Source of the DNA: Tritonibacter litoralis
Lineage (GTDB): Bacteria > Pseudomonadota > Alphaproteobacteria > Rhodobacterales > Rhodobacteraceae
Assembly: GCF_009496005.1 (NCBI RefSeq)
Contig: NZ_WIBF01000012.1
Coordinates: 62,001-126,000 of the forward strand
Length of the DNA: 64,000 nucleotides
Direction: 5' to 3'
Each line of letters opens with the position of its first letter. Position 1 is the first letter of the stretch. This document shows, in pieces, positions 42,978 through 52,167 of this stretch. The position numbers and the translations under genes are program-made. The notes under the pieces are model-generated. The model searched no databases. It saw nothing but the letters and a program-made list of their open reading frames with translations, and was not told the DNA's origin.

Positions 42978-43793
42978 GTCCAGCGATTCGCACCCCCGTT
43001 GTTGGCGACAGATTGACTTTCGATGAGATATTCCTAGAGCGCGGGCCTTAATATTTGATTGCCGCCCCGAGACAGCGTGGCGTATTTTTTCACAAGAGGC
43101 GCTAGCGGTTCATTTTCAATTTTTCAAAAATCTCAGCTAAATGCACCCATGCTTCTGCAAGAACGCCCACAATATGAATATATGTGCCAGTTTGAAAATA
43201 GACGGGTGGCAATGGGATCGGTCTGCCTGCGAAACGAAACCAAATTCTGATTCTTCTAGTTTGTTGTTTGTTGCGCGAGGAACTGGATAAGAAAACCCGC
43301 AGTAAAATATCTACATCGGCCAATGTGCCTGTTGATGACACGAATCCTGCGGGCATGGGCCAAGGGATTCTGGTATCGCCGCTCCTGACATACTTAATAT
43401 GCATATCAGAGGCTTATTTTACGACGCAACTCTCTTGGGCGACGCAACAAAGCCTGTAAGCCCGTCATATGTAGTGTCGCGCTGCGCAGTGATGACGAGA
43501 AATTGCGTAATTTCCATCTTGCGTAAGGGTTTGCTTTACCACTGACTTCTATTCTCAGTGCAGTATTAAAGCGCACTGGAGGGTGTTAAAGACCGTGGGG
43601 TAAGTCAATCGCGAGCTATACTGCATGTTCGCAATAAGAGTAAACTTCGACTTATATCCTGCTTAAGAAGAACAATCAGGAAACTCTTCCGAAAGCTTTT
43701 TAATCGAATCTCCGGCCAAGGGCGATAGCTCTTTGGTCCTGGGAAATGGACGAGGCTTATAACTGGCCAATTCGATAATGGACGACCAGCGGC
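42978..43793. other. 816-base intergenic region without a supported gene
   Basis: The stretch between the divergent STAS and cheB genes is clearly richer in A and T than its neighbours. Short reading frames exist (for example 43102-43404 minus and 43268-43459 plus), but they lack ribosome sites, recognised motifs and the codon bias of this genome. Around 43500-43640 there are repeated TTGCGTAA-like elements (near 43503 and 43518) and short AT-rich tracts that could be promoter parts. It probably holds promoters for both operons and perhaps decayed sequence or an undetected small RNA. Confidence 0.55.
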
Positions 43794-44828
43794 ATGCGTG
43801 CCGAAAAAAGTAAAGGTGCTAAATTGCCGTCTTCTTGCATTTTGATTATTACGACCGATAGAAATTTTGCGCGCACTCTGCAGAGCAATCTGCAAGCGGC
43901 CTACGCTGGTATGCAGGTCCTTTTGGCGAATAATCTGATGATGGCCTATAATCAGGCCGAAGCAGGGCAGCCCACGTTTGCTTTTGTCGAAGACGGGTTC
44001 ACCAAACTTCCAGAATTTGAGATGATGCTGGCCTTGTTCAACGCGCTGGATGTGCGCTGGGTCTCGGTTATGGATGATATGAACTCGGATCCGGCGCGGC
44101 GGTCGTCGCCCCTGTTGAATGTTGGCGCAGGTATCTTTGAGCTGACAAAATCGGACAGTCCACGCCAGTTCATTCAATACTATGACATGATGGTCAATGC
44201 ACCGCGTCGCAACCAACCTGCGTCGCGCAGTGCAGCCCCGGCGCAACGTGTGGCGCCGAAATCTAACAAGATGATCTTGATCGGCTCTTCCACTGGCGGT
44301 GTCGAAGCGCTGCGCAAAGTGTTGGGCGGTTTTCCCATCGACTGTCCGCCGACGTTGATTGTTCAGCACACCGGCAAGAACTTTGGACAAGGCCTTGTCT
44401 CATTGCTGGATAGAATTTGCCCGGCCAAAGTTGTGTCGGCGCAGGACAATCTGCCGATCGAAGCAGGCTGCGTCTATGTCGCCGCGGGCCAAACCCGCCA
44501 TTTTGGCATGTCCCAGCGCAAACCGCTGCGCACACGTCAGAAGGACGGGCCGCCGATTTCCGGGCATATGCCCTCTGTTGACGCGCTGTTTACCTCTGCG
44601 GTGCCTTTTGCACGGGATGTGGTCGCAACCATCCTGACAGGCATGGGACAAGACGGAGCCAAAGGTCTGTTGGAGCTGCGCAAAGCAGGTGCCAGGACCT
44701 TTGCCCAAGATGAACAAAGCTCTGTCGTTTACGGCATGCCCCGGGTGGCGTGGGAAAACGGTGGAGCTGAGAAACAAATCTCGTTGTCGCGCATGGCGAC
44801 CACGCTTCTTCAAGCCTGCAAGACATAG
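43794..44828 (+). CDS. cheB: Chemotaxis methylesterase CheB with degenerate receiver domain
   Basis: 344 residues. The catalytic triad is clear in the C-terminal part: Ser166 (GSSTGG), His192 (VQHTGKNF) and Asp288 (GMGQDGAKG). The N-terminal 130 residues have a receiver-like order of strands, but the usual acidic pair is changed (TTDRNF) and no clear DxxMP phospho-site is present, so control by phosphate may be weak or lost. It removes methyl groups from receptors. It forms a two-gene operon with cheD. No strong ribosome site is seen, so the start is less certain. Confidence 0.9.
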   Translation: MRAEKSKGAKLPSSCILIITTDRNFARTLQSNLQAAYAGMQVLLANNLMMAYNQAEAGQPTFAFVEDGFTKLPEFEMMLALFNALDVRWVSVMDDMNSDPARRSSPLLNVGAGIFELTKSDSPRQFIQYYDMMVNAPRRNQPASRSAAPAQRVAPKSNKMILIGSSTGGVEALRKVLGGFPIDCPPTLIVQHTGKNFGQGLVSLLDRICPAKVVSAQDNLPIEAGCVYVAAGQTRHFGMSQRKPLRTRQKDGPPISGHMPSVDALFTSAVPFARDVVATILTGMGQDGAKGLLELRKAGARTFAQDEQSSVVYGMPRVAWENGGAEKQISLSRMATTLLQACKT

Positions 44829-44852
44829 AATGAATTCGGGAAGGAACCTATC

Positions 44853-45413
44853 GTGAGCTCTGTTTTTATGAATAAGAAGACCGTTACGGTTCTTCAAGGC
44901 GAGTTCCAGCTGACGTCGGACTCCAATATAATTTTGTCGACTGTTCTGGGCTCGTGCATCGCTGCATGTATCTATGATGAAAAAACGGGTGTGGGGGGGA
45001 TGAACCACTTCCTGTTGGCGCAATCCAATGGTGGTGCGGCCAGTGCCCGTTACGGTGTTCACGCGATGGAGCTGCTGATCAACGGTCTTATGAAAAAAGG
45101 AGCCGAGCGGCGTAACCTTCAGGCCAAAGTCTTTGGCGGGGCAAAAATGTCCGTGAACCTGTCTGATATCGGCGCGAAAAACACTGCCTTTATCCAGAGC
45201 TTTTTGCGCGATGAAGGGATCCAATGTGTGTCGTCTAGCGTTGGTGGCACCTCAGCGCGACGCGTGCGATTCCATCCGGTGAGCGGCGCGGCGCAGCAAA
45301 CGCGGGTTCAAAACGACCAGACACTGGAGAATATGGAACGCGCAGTGGCACGGCCAACACCGGCGCCAGCACCAAAACCAGCGGCAGCGACTGGCGACGT
45401 TATGTTGTTCTAA
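44853..45413 (+). CDS. cheD: Chemoreceptor glutamine deamidase CheD
   Basis: 186 residues with a GTG start after a GGGAAGGA site. The active-site region TVLGSCIAACIYDEKTGVGGMNHFLLA holds the conserved Thr, Cys and His. The core is full length, and the C-terminal 35 residues are an Ala/Pro-rich tail. It deamidates receptor glutamines to make methyl-accepting sites. It lies 24 bases after cheB. A terminator follows. Confidence 0.93.
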   Translation: MSSVFMNKKTVTVLQGEFQLTSDSNIILSTVLGSCIAACIYDEKTGVGGMNHFLLAQSNGGAASARYGVHAMELLINGLMKKGAERRNLQAKVFGGAKMSVNLSDIGAKNTAFIQSFLRDEGIQCVSSSVGGTSARRVRFHPVSGAAQQTRVQNDQTLENMERAVARPTPAPAPKPAAATGDVMLF

Positions 45414-45474
45414 GCATAGCTGCCACCGTATGGTCCGGGTCTGTCATGCAGATCGGATCCCAAAAATTCCAGGT

Positions 45475-45500
45475 CGCACTCTTTGGAGTGCGGCTTTTCT
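45475..45500 (+). terminator. Rho-independent terminator after cheD
   Basis: A 7-base stem, CGCACTC with GAGTGCG, encloses a TTTG loop and is followed by GCTTTTCT. It separates cheBD from the mod operon. Confidence 0.8.
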
Positions 45501-45574
45501 CGTTATTGACTTGCAGCAAGGGATACCGCACCCATTTATGATCCCGTGACCCAGGCCAATTGGTTCGACACAAC

Positions 45575-46384
45575 ATGAGCAAACCCGCAAAACCCCATTC
45601 CACTTGTGTCGCAGGTTGGATCCATCGCCGCATTGCTATGGCGCTGATGATGCTCAGCCTTTTGTTCGGTGCTCCGGCGGTGGTGTTGGCGGAAACGGTG
45701 ACGGTCTTTGCAGCCTCTAGCCTGAAACCGGTGTTGGACAGTCTTGCGCCAGACTTTGAAGCGCAGACGGGCCACCAAACCCAGATGAGTTTTGCAAGTT
45801 CTGCGCTGATCGCGCGCCAGATTGAACAGGGCGCGCCCGCGGATGTCTTTGTCTCGGCCAACCCGCAGTGGATGACCTATTTGGTGGACAAGGGGCGGGT
45901 GCACGATACGCATCGGGTTACTCTGGCGGGCAATCGCCTGGCTTTGATCTCTGCCCGGTCTGAGGATGCCAATCAGAACATCTTGGACATCCTCAATACC
46001 ATGACGGCGGGCGACAAGATTGCGATGGGGTTGGTGTCCGCCGTACCTGCCGGGCAATATGGCAAGGCGGCTTTGGAACATTTGGGCCTGTGGGATGAGG
46101 TTGCGCCATTTGTCGTTCAGATGGACAATGTTCGCGCGGCCCTGAACTTGGTGGCGTTGAATGAGGTGCGGTTGGGGATTGTCTATGCCAGCGATGCGAT
46201 CAGCACGCCCCACGTGCATCTGGTCGGAACCTTTCCAGCTGAAAGCCATCCGCAGATTGTCTATCCCATGGCGGCGGTTGGCCCTGCGCCGTCAGATGCG
46301 ACACTGGGATTTTTGGCGTTCATGCAATCTGATATGGCCCGCGCACGGCTGGACCGTTTTGGCTTTTTGCCGATCAAACCATAG
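45575..46384 (+). CDS. modA: Molybdate ABC transporter substrate-binding protein ModA
   Basis: 269 residues from the ATG at 45575. A start at 45638 would leave a shorter signal peptide; neither has a strong ribosome site. A signal peptide ends near VVLAE. The mature part starts TVTVFAASSLKPVLDSLAPDF, then SFASSALIARQIEQGAPADVFVSA, the signature of ModA oxyanion-binding proteins. It binds molybdate (or tungstate) in the periplasm and hands it to ModB. First gene of modABC. Confidence 0.94.
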   Translation: MSKPAKPHSTCVAGWIHRRIAMALMMLSLLFGAPAVVLAETVTVFAASSLKPVLDSLAPDFEAQTGHQTQMSFASSALIARQIEQGAPADVFVSANPQWMTYLVDKGRVHDTHRVTLAGNRLALISARSEDANQNILDILNTMTAGDKIAMGLVSAVPAGQYGKAALEHLGLWDEVAPFVVQMDNVRAALNLVALNEVRLGIVYASDAISTPHVHLVGTFPAESHPQIVYPMAAVGPAPSDATLGFLAFMQSDMARARLDRFGFLPIKP

Positions 46385-46392
46385 GGACAGGT

Positions 46393-47088
46393 ATGGATTT
46401 CTGGCTTAGCCCTACCGAGTGGCAGGCGGTGTTCTTGTCCGCCAAGATCGCCATGTGGGCAACACTTGTCATGGCGCCCATTGCGATGGTGACGGCATTT
46501 TTGCTGGTACGGAGAGAGTTCCCCGGCAAAGCGGTGCTGAATGGGTTGGCCCATTTGCCGTTGATTCTGCCACCCGTGGTTACGGGCTATGTTCTGCTTT
46601 TGCTGTTTGGCACCCAGGGGCCGATTGGCGCAGTGCTTCAGGACTATGGCATTGTTCTGGCGTTTCGCTGGACCGGTGCGGCCTTGGCTGCGGGGGTGAT
46701 GGCGTTTCCGCTGATGGTGCGGGCATTGCGGTTGTCATTGGAATCGGTTGATGCCCGTCTGGAACAGGCTGCGGCCACATTAGGGGCATCGCCAGCGTGG
46801 ATCTTTGTGACCGTGACCCTGCCGTTGATGCTGCCGGGCATTTTGACGGGAACCATCCTCGCCTTTGCCAAAGCATTGGGCGAGTTTGGCGCGACGATCA
46901 CATTTGCCGCCAATATTCCCGGCCAGACACAGACCATCCCATCCGCGATTTATGCGCTGTTGCAGGTGCCCGGACAGGAGAATGCGGTGGCCCGCTTGGT
47001 TCTGATCTCGGTAGTCATTGCGTTGACGGCCCTGTTCCTGTCCGAAGCCTTGGCCCATCGCGCCCGAAAAAAGCTGGAGGGCAAGTGA
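46393..47088 (+). CDS. modB: Molybdate ABC transporter permease ModB
   Basis: 231 residues with about five membrane segments. The EAA-type loop is visible as LEQAAATLGASPAWIFVTVTLPLMLPGI, then FAKALGEFGATITFAANIPGQTQT, the ModB hallmark. It follows modA by eight bases and its stop shares one base with the modC start. Function is clear: the channel for molybdate. Confidence 0.95.
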   Translation: MDFWLSPTEWQAVFLSAKIAMWATLVMAPIAMVTAFLLVRREFPGKAVLNGLAHLPLILPPVVTGYVLLLLFGTQGPIGAVLQDYGIVLAFRWTGAALAAGVMAFPLMVRALRLSLESVDARLEQAAATLGASPAWIFVTVTLPLMLPGILTGTILAFAKALGEFGATITFAANIPGQTQTIPSAIYALLQVPGQENAVARLVLISVVIALTALFLSEALAHRARKKLEGK

Positions 47089-48164
47089 TGCTGACGGTGG
47101 CCGCCCGCCATGAATTTTCTGGCTTTGAGCTCGATGCGAAATTCTCTTCTGATCATGGAATAACGGTGCTCTTTGGCGCGTCGGGATCCGGGAAATCTAC
47201 AATTGCCCATGTGGTATCCGGTCTTTTGCGACCGATGGCCGGACATGTGGCGCTGGGGGATCACGTTCTGTTTGATGGCGACACACGGATCTGGGTCCCG
47301 CCGCACAGGCGCCGGATCGGTTACATCTTTCAGGACGCGCGGCTGTTTCCTCATTTGACGGTGCGCGCCAATTTGCGGTTTGGGGCCTGGTTCGCGCGCC
47401 ATCGCCCGTCGGCGGATGAGTTTTCCCGGATTACAGAGATGCTGGGTCTGGGCCCCGTCTTGGACCGTCGACCGGCGCATCTTTCGGGGGGAGAAAAACA
47501 GCGGGTCGCGATTGGCCGGGCTTTGTTGAGCAATCCAAGGCTGATTATTGCAGACGAACCGCTGGCCGCATTGGATCAGGCCCGCAAAGCAGAGATCTTG
47601 CCCTATTTTGAGCGACTGCGGGATGAGGTCAAAGTTCCGATGCTTTATGTCAGCCATTCCAGCGCTGAGGTGGCGCGTTTGGCGACAACGGTTGTGGCCC
47701 TGTCTGATGGCAAAGTCCTGCGACAAGGGGAGCCAAGTGTGATTTTTGGCGATCCTTCGGTTCTGCCACTGGGGCCACGCGGGGCCGGCTCCGTGTTGGA
47801 CGCACTTGTAAAGGAACAACATCCCGACGGACTGACAGAGCTTGTGGCAGGGGGGCAGCCGTTGTTTGTGCCACAGATCCCACATCCCGTTGGGGGGCAG
47901 GTCAGTCTGCGCATCTCGGCTCATGATGTGATTTTGGCGCGCAGCCGGCCGTTGGACATTTCGGCCCTGAACGTTGTGCCATGCACCATCACAAAGATTC
48001 GCGCAGGCGATGGCCCCGGTGCGATGGTAGCCCTTCACAGCGCGGCTGGTTCGTTCCTAGCGCGGGTCACCAAACGCAGCATCCAACGGCTGGGCCTGTC
48101 GCAAGGGGTGGATTGTTTTGCGATTATCAAATCCGTGGCAATCGCTCCCAAAGACATCAGCTGA
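47088..48164 (+). CDS. modC: Molybdate ABC transporter ATPase ModC
   Basis: 358 residues. Walker A GASGSGKST (30-38), signature LSGGEKQRVAIGRAL, Walker B LIIADEPLAALD. The C-terminal part is a molybdate-binding-like TOBE domain (LNVVPCTITKIRAGDGPGAMVALH), which in this family can sense molybdate inside the cell. The start overlaps modB by one base, with GGAGG upstream. Ends just before a bidirectional hairpin. Confidence 0.95.
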   Translation: MLTVAARHEFSGFELDAKFSSDHGITVLFGASGSGKSTIAHVVSGLLRPMAGHVALGDHVLFDGDTRIWVPPHRRRIGYIFQDARLFPHLTVRANLRFGAWFARHRPSADEFSRITEMLGLGPVLDRRPAHLSGGEKQRVAIGRALLSNPRLIIADEPLAALDQARKAEILPYFERLRDEVKVPMLYVSHSSAEVARLATTVVALSDGKVLRQGEPSVIFGDPSVLPLGPRGAGSVLDALVKEQHPDGLTELVAGGQPLFVPQIPHPVGGQVSLRISAHDVILARSRPLDISALNVVPCTITKIRAGDGPGAMVALHSAAGSFLARVTKRSIQRLGLSQGVDCFAIIKSVAIAPKDIS

Positions 48165-48189
48165 ATAACGGTGTGCCATTCTGAGTCGG

Positions 48190-48216
48190 AACGGGCGCTA
48201 TCAAGCAGCGCCCGTT
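48190..48216. terminator. Hairpin between modC and the convergent phosphodiesterase gene
   Basis: A perfect 10-base stem, AACGGGCGCT with AGCGCCCGTT, around a 7-base loop. It lies 26 bases after the modC stop and downstream of the minus-strand operon, so it can serve both. The T tail is short. Confidence 0.72.
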
Positions 48217-48322
48217 TAGGTTGCAATGGTCGTTCCCGACGTATTGTACTGCCATCGAGTGCAGAGCGAGAACCCCGCAGCTCGGTCAACGGTCCCACGG
48301 GAACATCGCGCTTGCCAGTGTC

Positions 48323-49162
48323 TTAGGACCAGGCAAACAAATCTGGTGCCAGAACCAGGTGGCGATCCAGGAAGTTCTCCATATGGACAACCACGGAATC
48401 CGCGTCACATAGGACAACTGCCATCTGGCCGGGGCCTTCGCGCCGTGGCACCGGGCTGACATAATGCCCGCGTGTTTCGGGGACGGGCCCGGATTGGGAG
48501 GTCAGCATCGGCTCGATCGCGTAGTGACCGCCGCCAAAGGTGCAAAACGGCACGCCTTTGTAAAAGCCCGATGTAGACATATGCACATGGCCTGAAATCA
48601 CCTGACGGACATTGCCATGGGTCAGAACAACCTCGGCAAACGCGGCGTTGTTTTCCAGAATGATAAAATCAGTCTGTACGGAAAACGGCGCGATATTGTG
48701 GTGCAGGACGATCACAACCGGCGTGTCCGGCACTTCGCCCAGACGCGCGGACAACCAGTCCAGCTGTGCCTGGCTGAAGCGACCGCCGCCAAACAGCTCG
48801 GGGTCGTAGCTGTCCAGTACAATGGTCCGATAGCCACCGGCATCAATCACATGGTCGATACAGCCCGTTTCGGAGTTCGCCATACCCTCGAAGTGTTCCA
48901 GGAACGTCGCGCGGTTGTCGTGGTTGCCCAGCGTCAAAAAGGACTTGGGCTCAAGTGCGGCAATTGCGGTTTTGAACCGCGTATAGGCTGCGGCCTCGCC
49001 GTGATCCGCAAGGTCACCTGCAAACACCACAAATTCGGCATCGCCATGTGTCTTGTTCACATAGGCCACCGCCTGCTCCAGCCGGTCATAGGTATCCAAC
49101 CCGTGGCTCAGCTGGCCTTCGGGCACAAGGTGAATGTCGGCAAGGACAACAAATTTAAGCAT
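48323..49162 (-). CDS. Calcineurin-like metallophosphoesterase (class III phosphodiesterase, GpdQ-like)
   Basis: 279 residues. All metal-site motifs are present: Asp9-x-His11, Asp50 (GDLADHG), Asn80-His81 (GNHD), His154 (LHHNIAP) and His192/His194 (GHVH). The layout matches class III cyclic-nucleotide/glycerophosphodiester phosphodiesterases such as GpdQ. It has no signal peptide, so it acts in the cytoplasm, fitting hydrolysis of an imported diester. It is the last gene of the ABC operon and shares one base with the upstream permease gene. The true substrate is not readable from sequence. Confidence 0.88.
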   Translation of the reverse strand: MLKFVVLADIHLVPEGQLSHGLDTYDRLEQAVAYVNKTHGDAEFVVFAGDLADHGEAAAYTRFKTAIAALEPKSFLTLGNHDNRATFLEHFEGMANSETGCIDHVIDAGGYRTIVLDSYDPELFGGGRFSQAQLDWLSARLGEVPDTPVVIVLHHNIAPFSVQTDFIILENNAAFAEVVLTHGNVRQVISGHVHMSTSGFYKGVPFCTFGGGHYAIEPMLTSQSGPVPETRGHYVSPVPRREGPGQMAVVLCDADSVVVHMENFLDRHLVLAPDLFAWS

Positions 49163-50031
49163 TAGCCTTTAACTCCGGTCATAGTGATGCCGCGAATAAA
49201 CAGGCGGCGGGCAAATAGGAATGCGATGACCATAGGCGCGGTCACAACAGTTGCCGAGGCGTAAGTGCGCCCATAGTCCGTGTCGAATGCGGATTGATAC
49301 TGCATCATCGACAGGGTGGCCGTCATCTTGTCCTGGCTTTGCACCACAATCAGCGGCCAGTAGAGGTCGTTCCAATGAGCCACAAAGCTAAAGACGCTGA
49401 AGGCCGCCATGGCAGGCACGGCCGAGGGCAGGATCAGGCGCAGGATAATCTCGATCTCGGAGAACCCATCCACGCGGGCGGCCTGGATAATGCTGTCTGG
49501 AAAGCCGCGGAAGAACTGTCGGAACAAAAAGATCGCAAAGACCGAGACGATGAACGGGAACATCATCGCAAAATACGTGTCCAGCAAGCCAACCTTGACC
49601 AGCCCGATATAAAGCGGGATCGAGGTTACGTTGATCGGGATGGTGATCGCCGCAATCACGGTGCCAAACAGGATGGTGGAGCCTTTGAATTTCAGTTTCG
49701 CCAATGCATAGGCCGCCGGGATTGCTGTCAGCAGTTGGATCACCAGGATGCCGATGCAGACAATCAGCGAGTTCATCAAGAAGATCAGATAGGGCTGTTC
49801 AAAGATGACCGCATAGTAATTCTCCCAGCCTTTGAAGGTCTTGGGAATAATGGTGAAATCGCTGTCATAGACTTCGTCCGTGGGCTTTAGGCTGGACGAA
49901 ATCATCCAGATGAAGGGAAACACCATAACCCAAGCGCCCAGAAACAGCAGGAGGGTTCCCAACAGCCCGCGCAGGCTTTTGGGGCGGATACGGTCAGACC
50001 AATGCGGGGTGGGAGCAGCGAGATCAGCCAT
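49162..50031 (-). CDS. ABC sugar/glycerol-phosphate-type permease (UgpE-like)
   Basis: 289 residues, six membrane segments, MalG/UgpE-type. The EAA-like loop is AARVDGFSEIEIILRLILP. The N-terminus is cytoplasmic (PKSLRGLLGT). It pairs with the permease encoded directly upstream (shared base at 50031). Together with the ATPase and the binding protein it forms a CUT1-type importer, the group that includes UgpABCE for glycerol-3-phosphate and its diesters. Confidence 0.92.
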   Translation of the reverse strand: MADLAAPTPHWSDRIRPKSLRGLLGTLLLFLGAWVMVFPFIWMISSSLKPTDEVYDSDFTIIPKTFKGWENYYAVIFEQPYLIFLMNSLIVCIGILVIQLLTAIPAAYALAKLKFKGSTILFGTVIAAITIPINVTSIPLYIGLVKVGLLDTYFAMMFPFIVSVFAIFLFRQFFRGFPDSIIQAARVDGFSEIEIILRLILPSAVPAMAAFSVFSFVAHWNDLYWPLIVVQSQDKMTATLSMMQYQSAFDTDYGRTYASATVVTAPMVIAFLFARRLFIRGITMTGVKG

Positions 50032-50918
50032 CAGTAATGCACATTCCGGTCGGTGAACAGCGCCTGGATCAGCGCAAAGATGAAGATGATGACAAGGAAG
50101 AACAGCGACAGCGCGGCAGAATAGCCCATGTTGAAATATTCAAACCCTTCCAGAAACGCGAGGTACAGGAAGACTTCGGACGCCCGATCTGGTCCGCCCT
50201 GGGTCAGGATGGCCACTGTGTCAAACAGCTTGAACGCGGTGATTGAACTGGTCACCGCAACAAACATCGCGGTGGGGCCCAGCATCGGCCAGGTCACACG
50301 AAAGAACTTGTCGATGGGATGATCGGCCCCATCCATCGCCGCCGCCTCATAAAGGTTCTGTGGAATGGCCGTCAGCCCCGCCAGAAACAGCACCATATTA
50401 AAGCCAATGATGCTCCAGAGAGAGATAATCGCCAGCGAATACAGCACCACATTTTCATTGCCGAACCAATTGACGCCGGGGATGCCAAAGGTCTCTAACG
50501 TACCGTTGATTACGCCCTGACCACTGTCCATCAACGCAGCCCAAACCAGCGCCATCGCCGCCAGGGTGGAGGTAACAGGCAAGAAATACAGTACCTCAAG
50601 AAGGGAGCGGAACTGTTTCTGCTCCTGAATGGCGATGGCCAGTACCAAGCTGATAATAAAGGCCCCCGGCAGGAACAGCAGCGCGTAAAAGAACGTATTG
50701 CCAAGCGCATTGGCAAAGGCTTCGTCCTCAAACATCTTGCGGTAATTCTCGATCCCCACAAATTCATAATAGTCACTGACCAGCGTGTAATCCGTCAGGC
50801 TCGCCGCAAAGACAAAGAGGATCGGGATGATGTAGATCGCCAGGATCAGAACCGTTGCCGGCAGCACCAGCCAATAGGCCAGTCGGGTTTGCGCGCATTG
50901 CAGGGTTGACGAGGTCAT
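50031..50918 (-). CDS. ABC sugar/glycerol-phosphate-type permease (UgpA-like)
   Basis: 295 residues, six membrane segments, MalF/UgpA-type. A clear EAA motif, EAAAMDGADHPIDKFFRVTWP, contacts the ATPase. The first segment is WLVLPATVLILAIYIIPILFVFAA. The start shares its base with the ATPase stop, showing coupled translation. Same transporter as the neighbours. Confidence 0.92.
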   Translation of the reverse strand: MTSSTLQCAQTRLAYWLVLPATVLILAIYIIPILFVFAASLTDYTLVSDYYEFVGIENYRKMFEDEAFANALGNTFFYALLFLPGAFIISLVLAIAIQEQKQFRSLLEVLYFLPVTSTLAAMALVWAALMDSGQGVINGTLETFGIPGVNWFGNENVVLYSLAIISLWSIIGFNMVLFLAGLTAIPQNLYEAAAMDGADHPIDKFFRVTWPMLGPTAMFVAVTSSITAFKLFDTVAILTQGGPDRASEVFLYLAFLEGFEYFNMGYSAALSLFFLVIIFIFALIQALFTDRNVHY

Positions 50919-52105
50919 TACGCCACCTCAGCCGCGATCTGGGCGCGCGCCTCCAAACGCTGCCCTTGCGCGTCAAAGAACAACAGCTGCTGTGGGTTCA
51001 ACATCACCTGAAGCGATTGCGCCCGCGTTAGGTCGTCTGATGCGCCATAGGCATCGCTTTTCTGCGCCCTCACACGGATCAACGCATCGGGCGCATGGTC
51101 AAAGGCGCCATGGATCAACACTTCGGGGCCCAGATCCTCGATCATGCGCTTGCGCAGCGTCAGCTTTGGCAAATGGGCGGACGGGCCTGGGTTGATCAGC
51201 CCCGGCGCATCGGCAACGGACAAGGTTTCGGGCCGGATGCCAATTTGCACAGGCCCTTGGCCCGTGACCGACACAGGCAGCAAGGCCTGTCCAAGCCGCA
51301 CGCCGTTGTCTTCACGTTCACCGGCCGCGATGTTGATTTCCGGGCTTCCGATGAACCGTGCAACATCCAGGCTGGCGGGATCAGAATACAGCGCATTGGG
51401 CGCGCCCACCTGCAGCAGATGCCCGGCTTGCAACAGCGCGACGCGATTGGACATGGTCATCGCTTCGACCTGATCATGGGTCACATAGACAAATGTCAGA
51501 CCCGAACTTGCGTGGAGCTCGGTAATCTCAGTCCGAACCTGCACCCGCAATTTGGCGTCCAGGTTCGACAGCGGTTCATCCATCAGGAAAACCTGCGGAT
51601 TGCGCACCAAAGCGCGGCCCAAAGCAACCCGTTGACGCTGACCACCGGATAGCTGTGCGGGTTTGCGATCCAGCAGGTGATCGATGCGCAGCTGGCGCGC
51701 GACCTTTTCCACCTCGCCCCGGATCTCGGGCTGGGTTCTGCGCCCCACGGGGATGACAGAGCGCATCCCCGGCAAACGCGCATAAAGCGGCAGGCGCGCC
51801 ATCACCAGCGGCATTGCCATGTTTTCCCCGACACTCATATGCGGGTAAAGCGCGTAGTCCTGAAACACCATCGCGATATTGCGATCCTTGGGGGCACTGT
51901 CGCGCACCGATACGCCGTCAATCAAAATGTCGCCGCTGTCCGGGCTTTCCAACCCAGCGATGATCCGCAACAGGGTCGATTTCCCACAGCCGGACTGGCC
52001 CACCAGAGAGACAAACTCGCCGTCCGCGACATTCAATGAGATGTCGTGCAATACAGGCGTCTCGCCAAAGGATTTCTTGATATTACTCAGGTCTAGCCGC
52101 GCCAT
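50918..52105 (-). CDS. ABC transporter ATPase (UgpC/MalK-like)
   Basis: 395 residues. Walker A GQSGCGKST, signature LSGGQRQRVALGRALV, Walker B VFLMDEPLSNLD and the His-loop VYVTHDQVEA are intact. A MalK-type OB-fold (TOBE) regulatory domain follows (VQIGIRPETLSVAD). A 20-residue insertion between Q-loop and signature (LPLYARLPGMRSVIPVGRRT) is longer than in E. coli UgpC. The hairpin at 52129-52153 separates it from the binding-protein gene. Confidence 0.93.
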   Translation of the reverse strand: MARLDLSNIKKSFGETPVLHDISLNVADGEFVSLVGQSGCGKSTLLRIIAGLESPDSGDILIDGVSVRDSAPKDRNIAMVFQDYALYPHMSVGENMAMPLVMARLPLYARLPGMRSVIPVGRRTQPEIRGEVEKVARQLRIDHLLDRKPAQLSGGQRQRVALGRALVRNPQVFLMDEPLSNLDAKLRVQVRTEITELHASSGLTFVYVTHDQVEAMTMSNRVALLQAGHLLQVGAPNALYSDPASLDVARFIGSPEINIAAGEREDNGVRLGQALLPVSVTGQGPVQIGIRPETLSVADAPGLINPGPSAHLPKLTLRKRMIEDLGPEVLIHGAFDHAPDALIRVRAQKSDAYGASDDLTRAQSLQVMLNPQQLLFFDAQGQRLEARAQIAAEVA

Positions 52106-52124
52106 AATATGCCTCGGATCATTG

Positions 52125-52154
52125 AAAAGCCCCGGACCAAAGCGGCCCGGGGCA
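52125..52154 (-). terminator. Attenuator hairpin after the binding-protein gene
   Basis: On the minus strand GCCCCGG pairs with CCGGGGC around an 11-base loop and is followed by TTTTC. It lies between the binding-protein gene and the ATPase gene of the same operon, so it likely reduces transcription of the membrane parts relative to the binding protein. Confidence 0.78.
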
Positions 52155-52167
52155 AAAGGTCAGCGCC

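Noticed and set aside
43102-43404. 100-codon minus-strand frame in the cheB-STAS spacer
   Set aside because: No ribosome site, no motif, AT-rich codon use unlike the genome; no support as a gene.
43268-43459. 63-codon plus-strand frame in the same spacer
   Set aside because: No recognisable domain and no good ribosome site.
45495-45530. CGTTAT-like sequence upstream of modA as a ModE box
   Set aside because: Only one half of the known inverted repeat is present; too weak to annotate.
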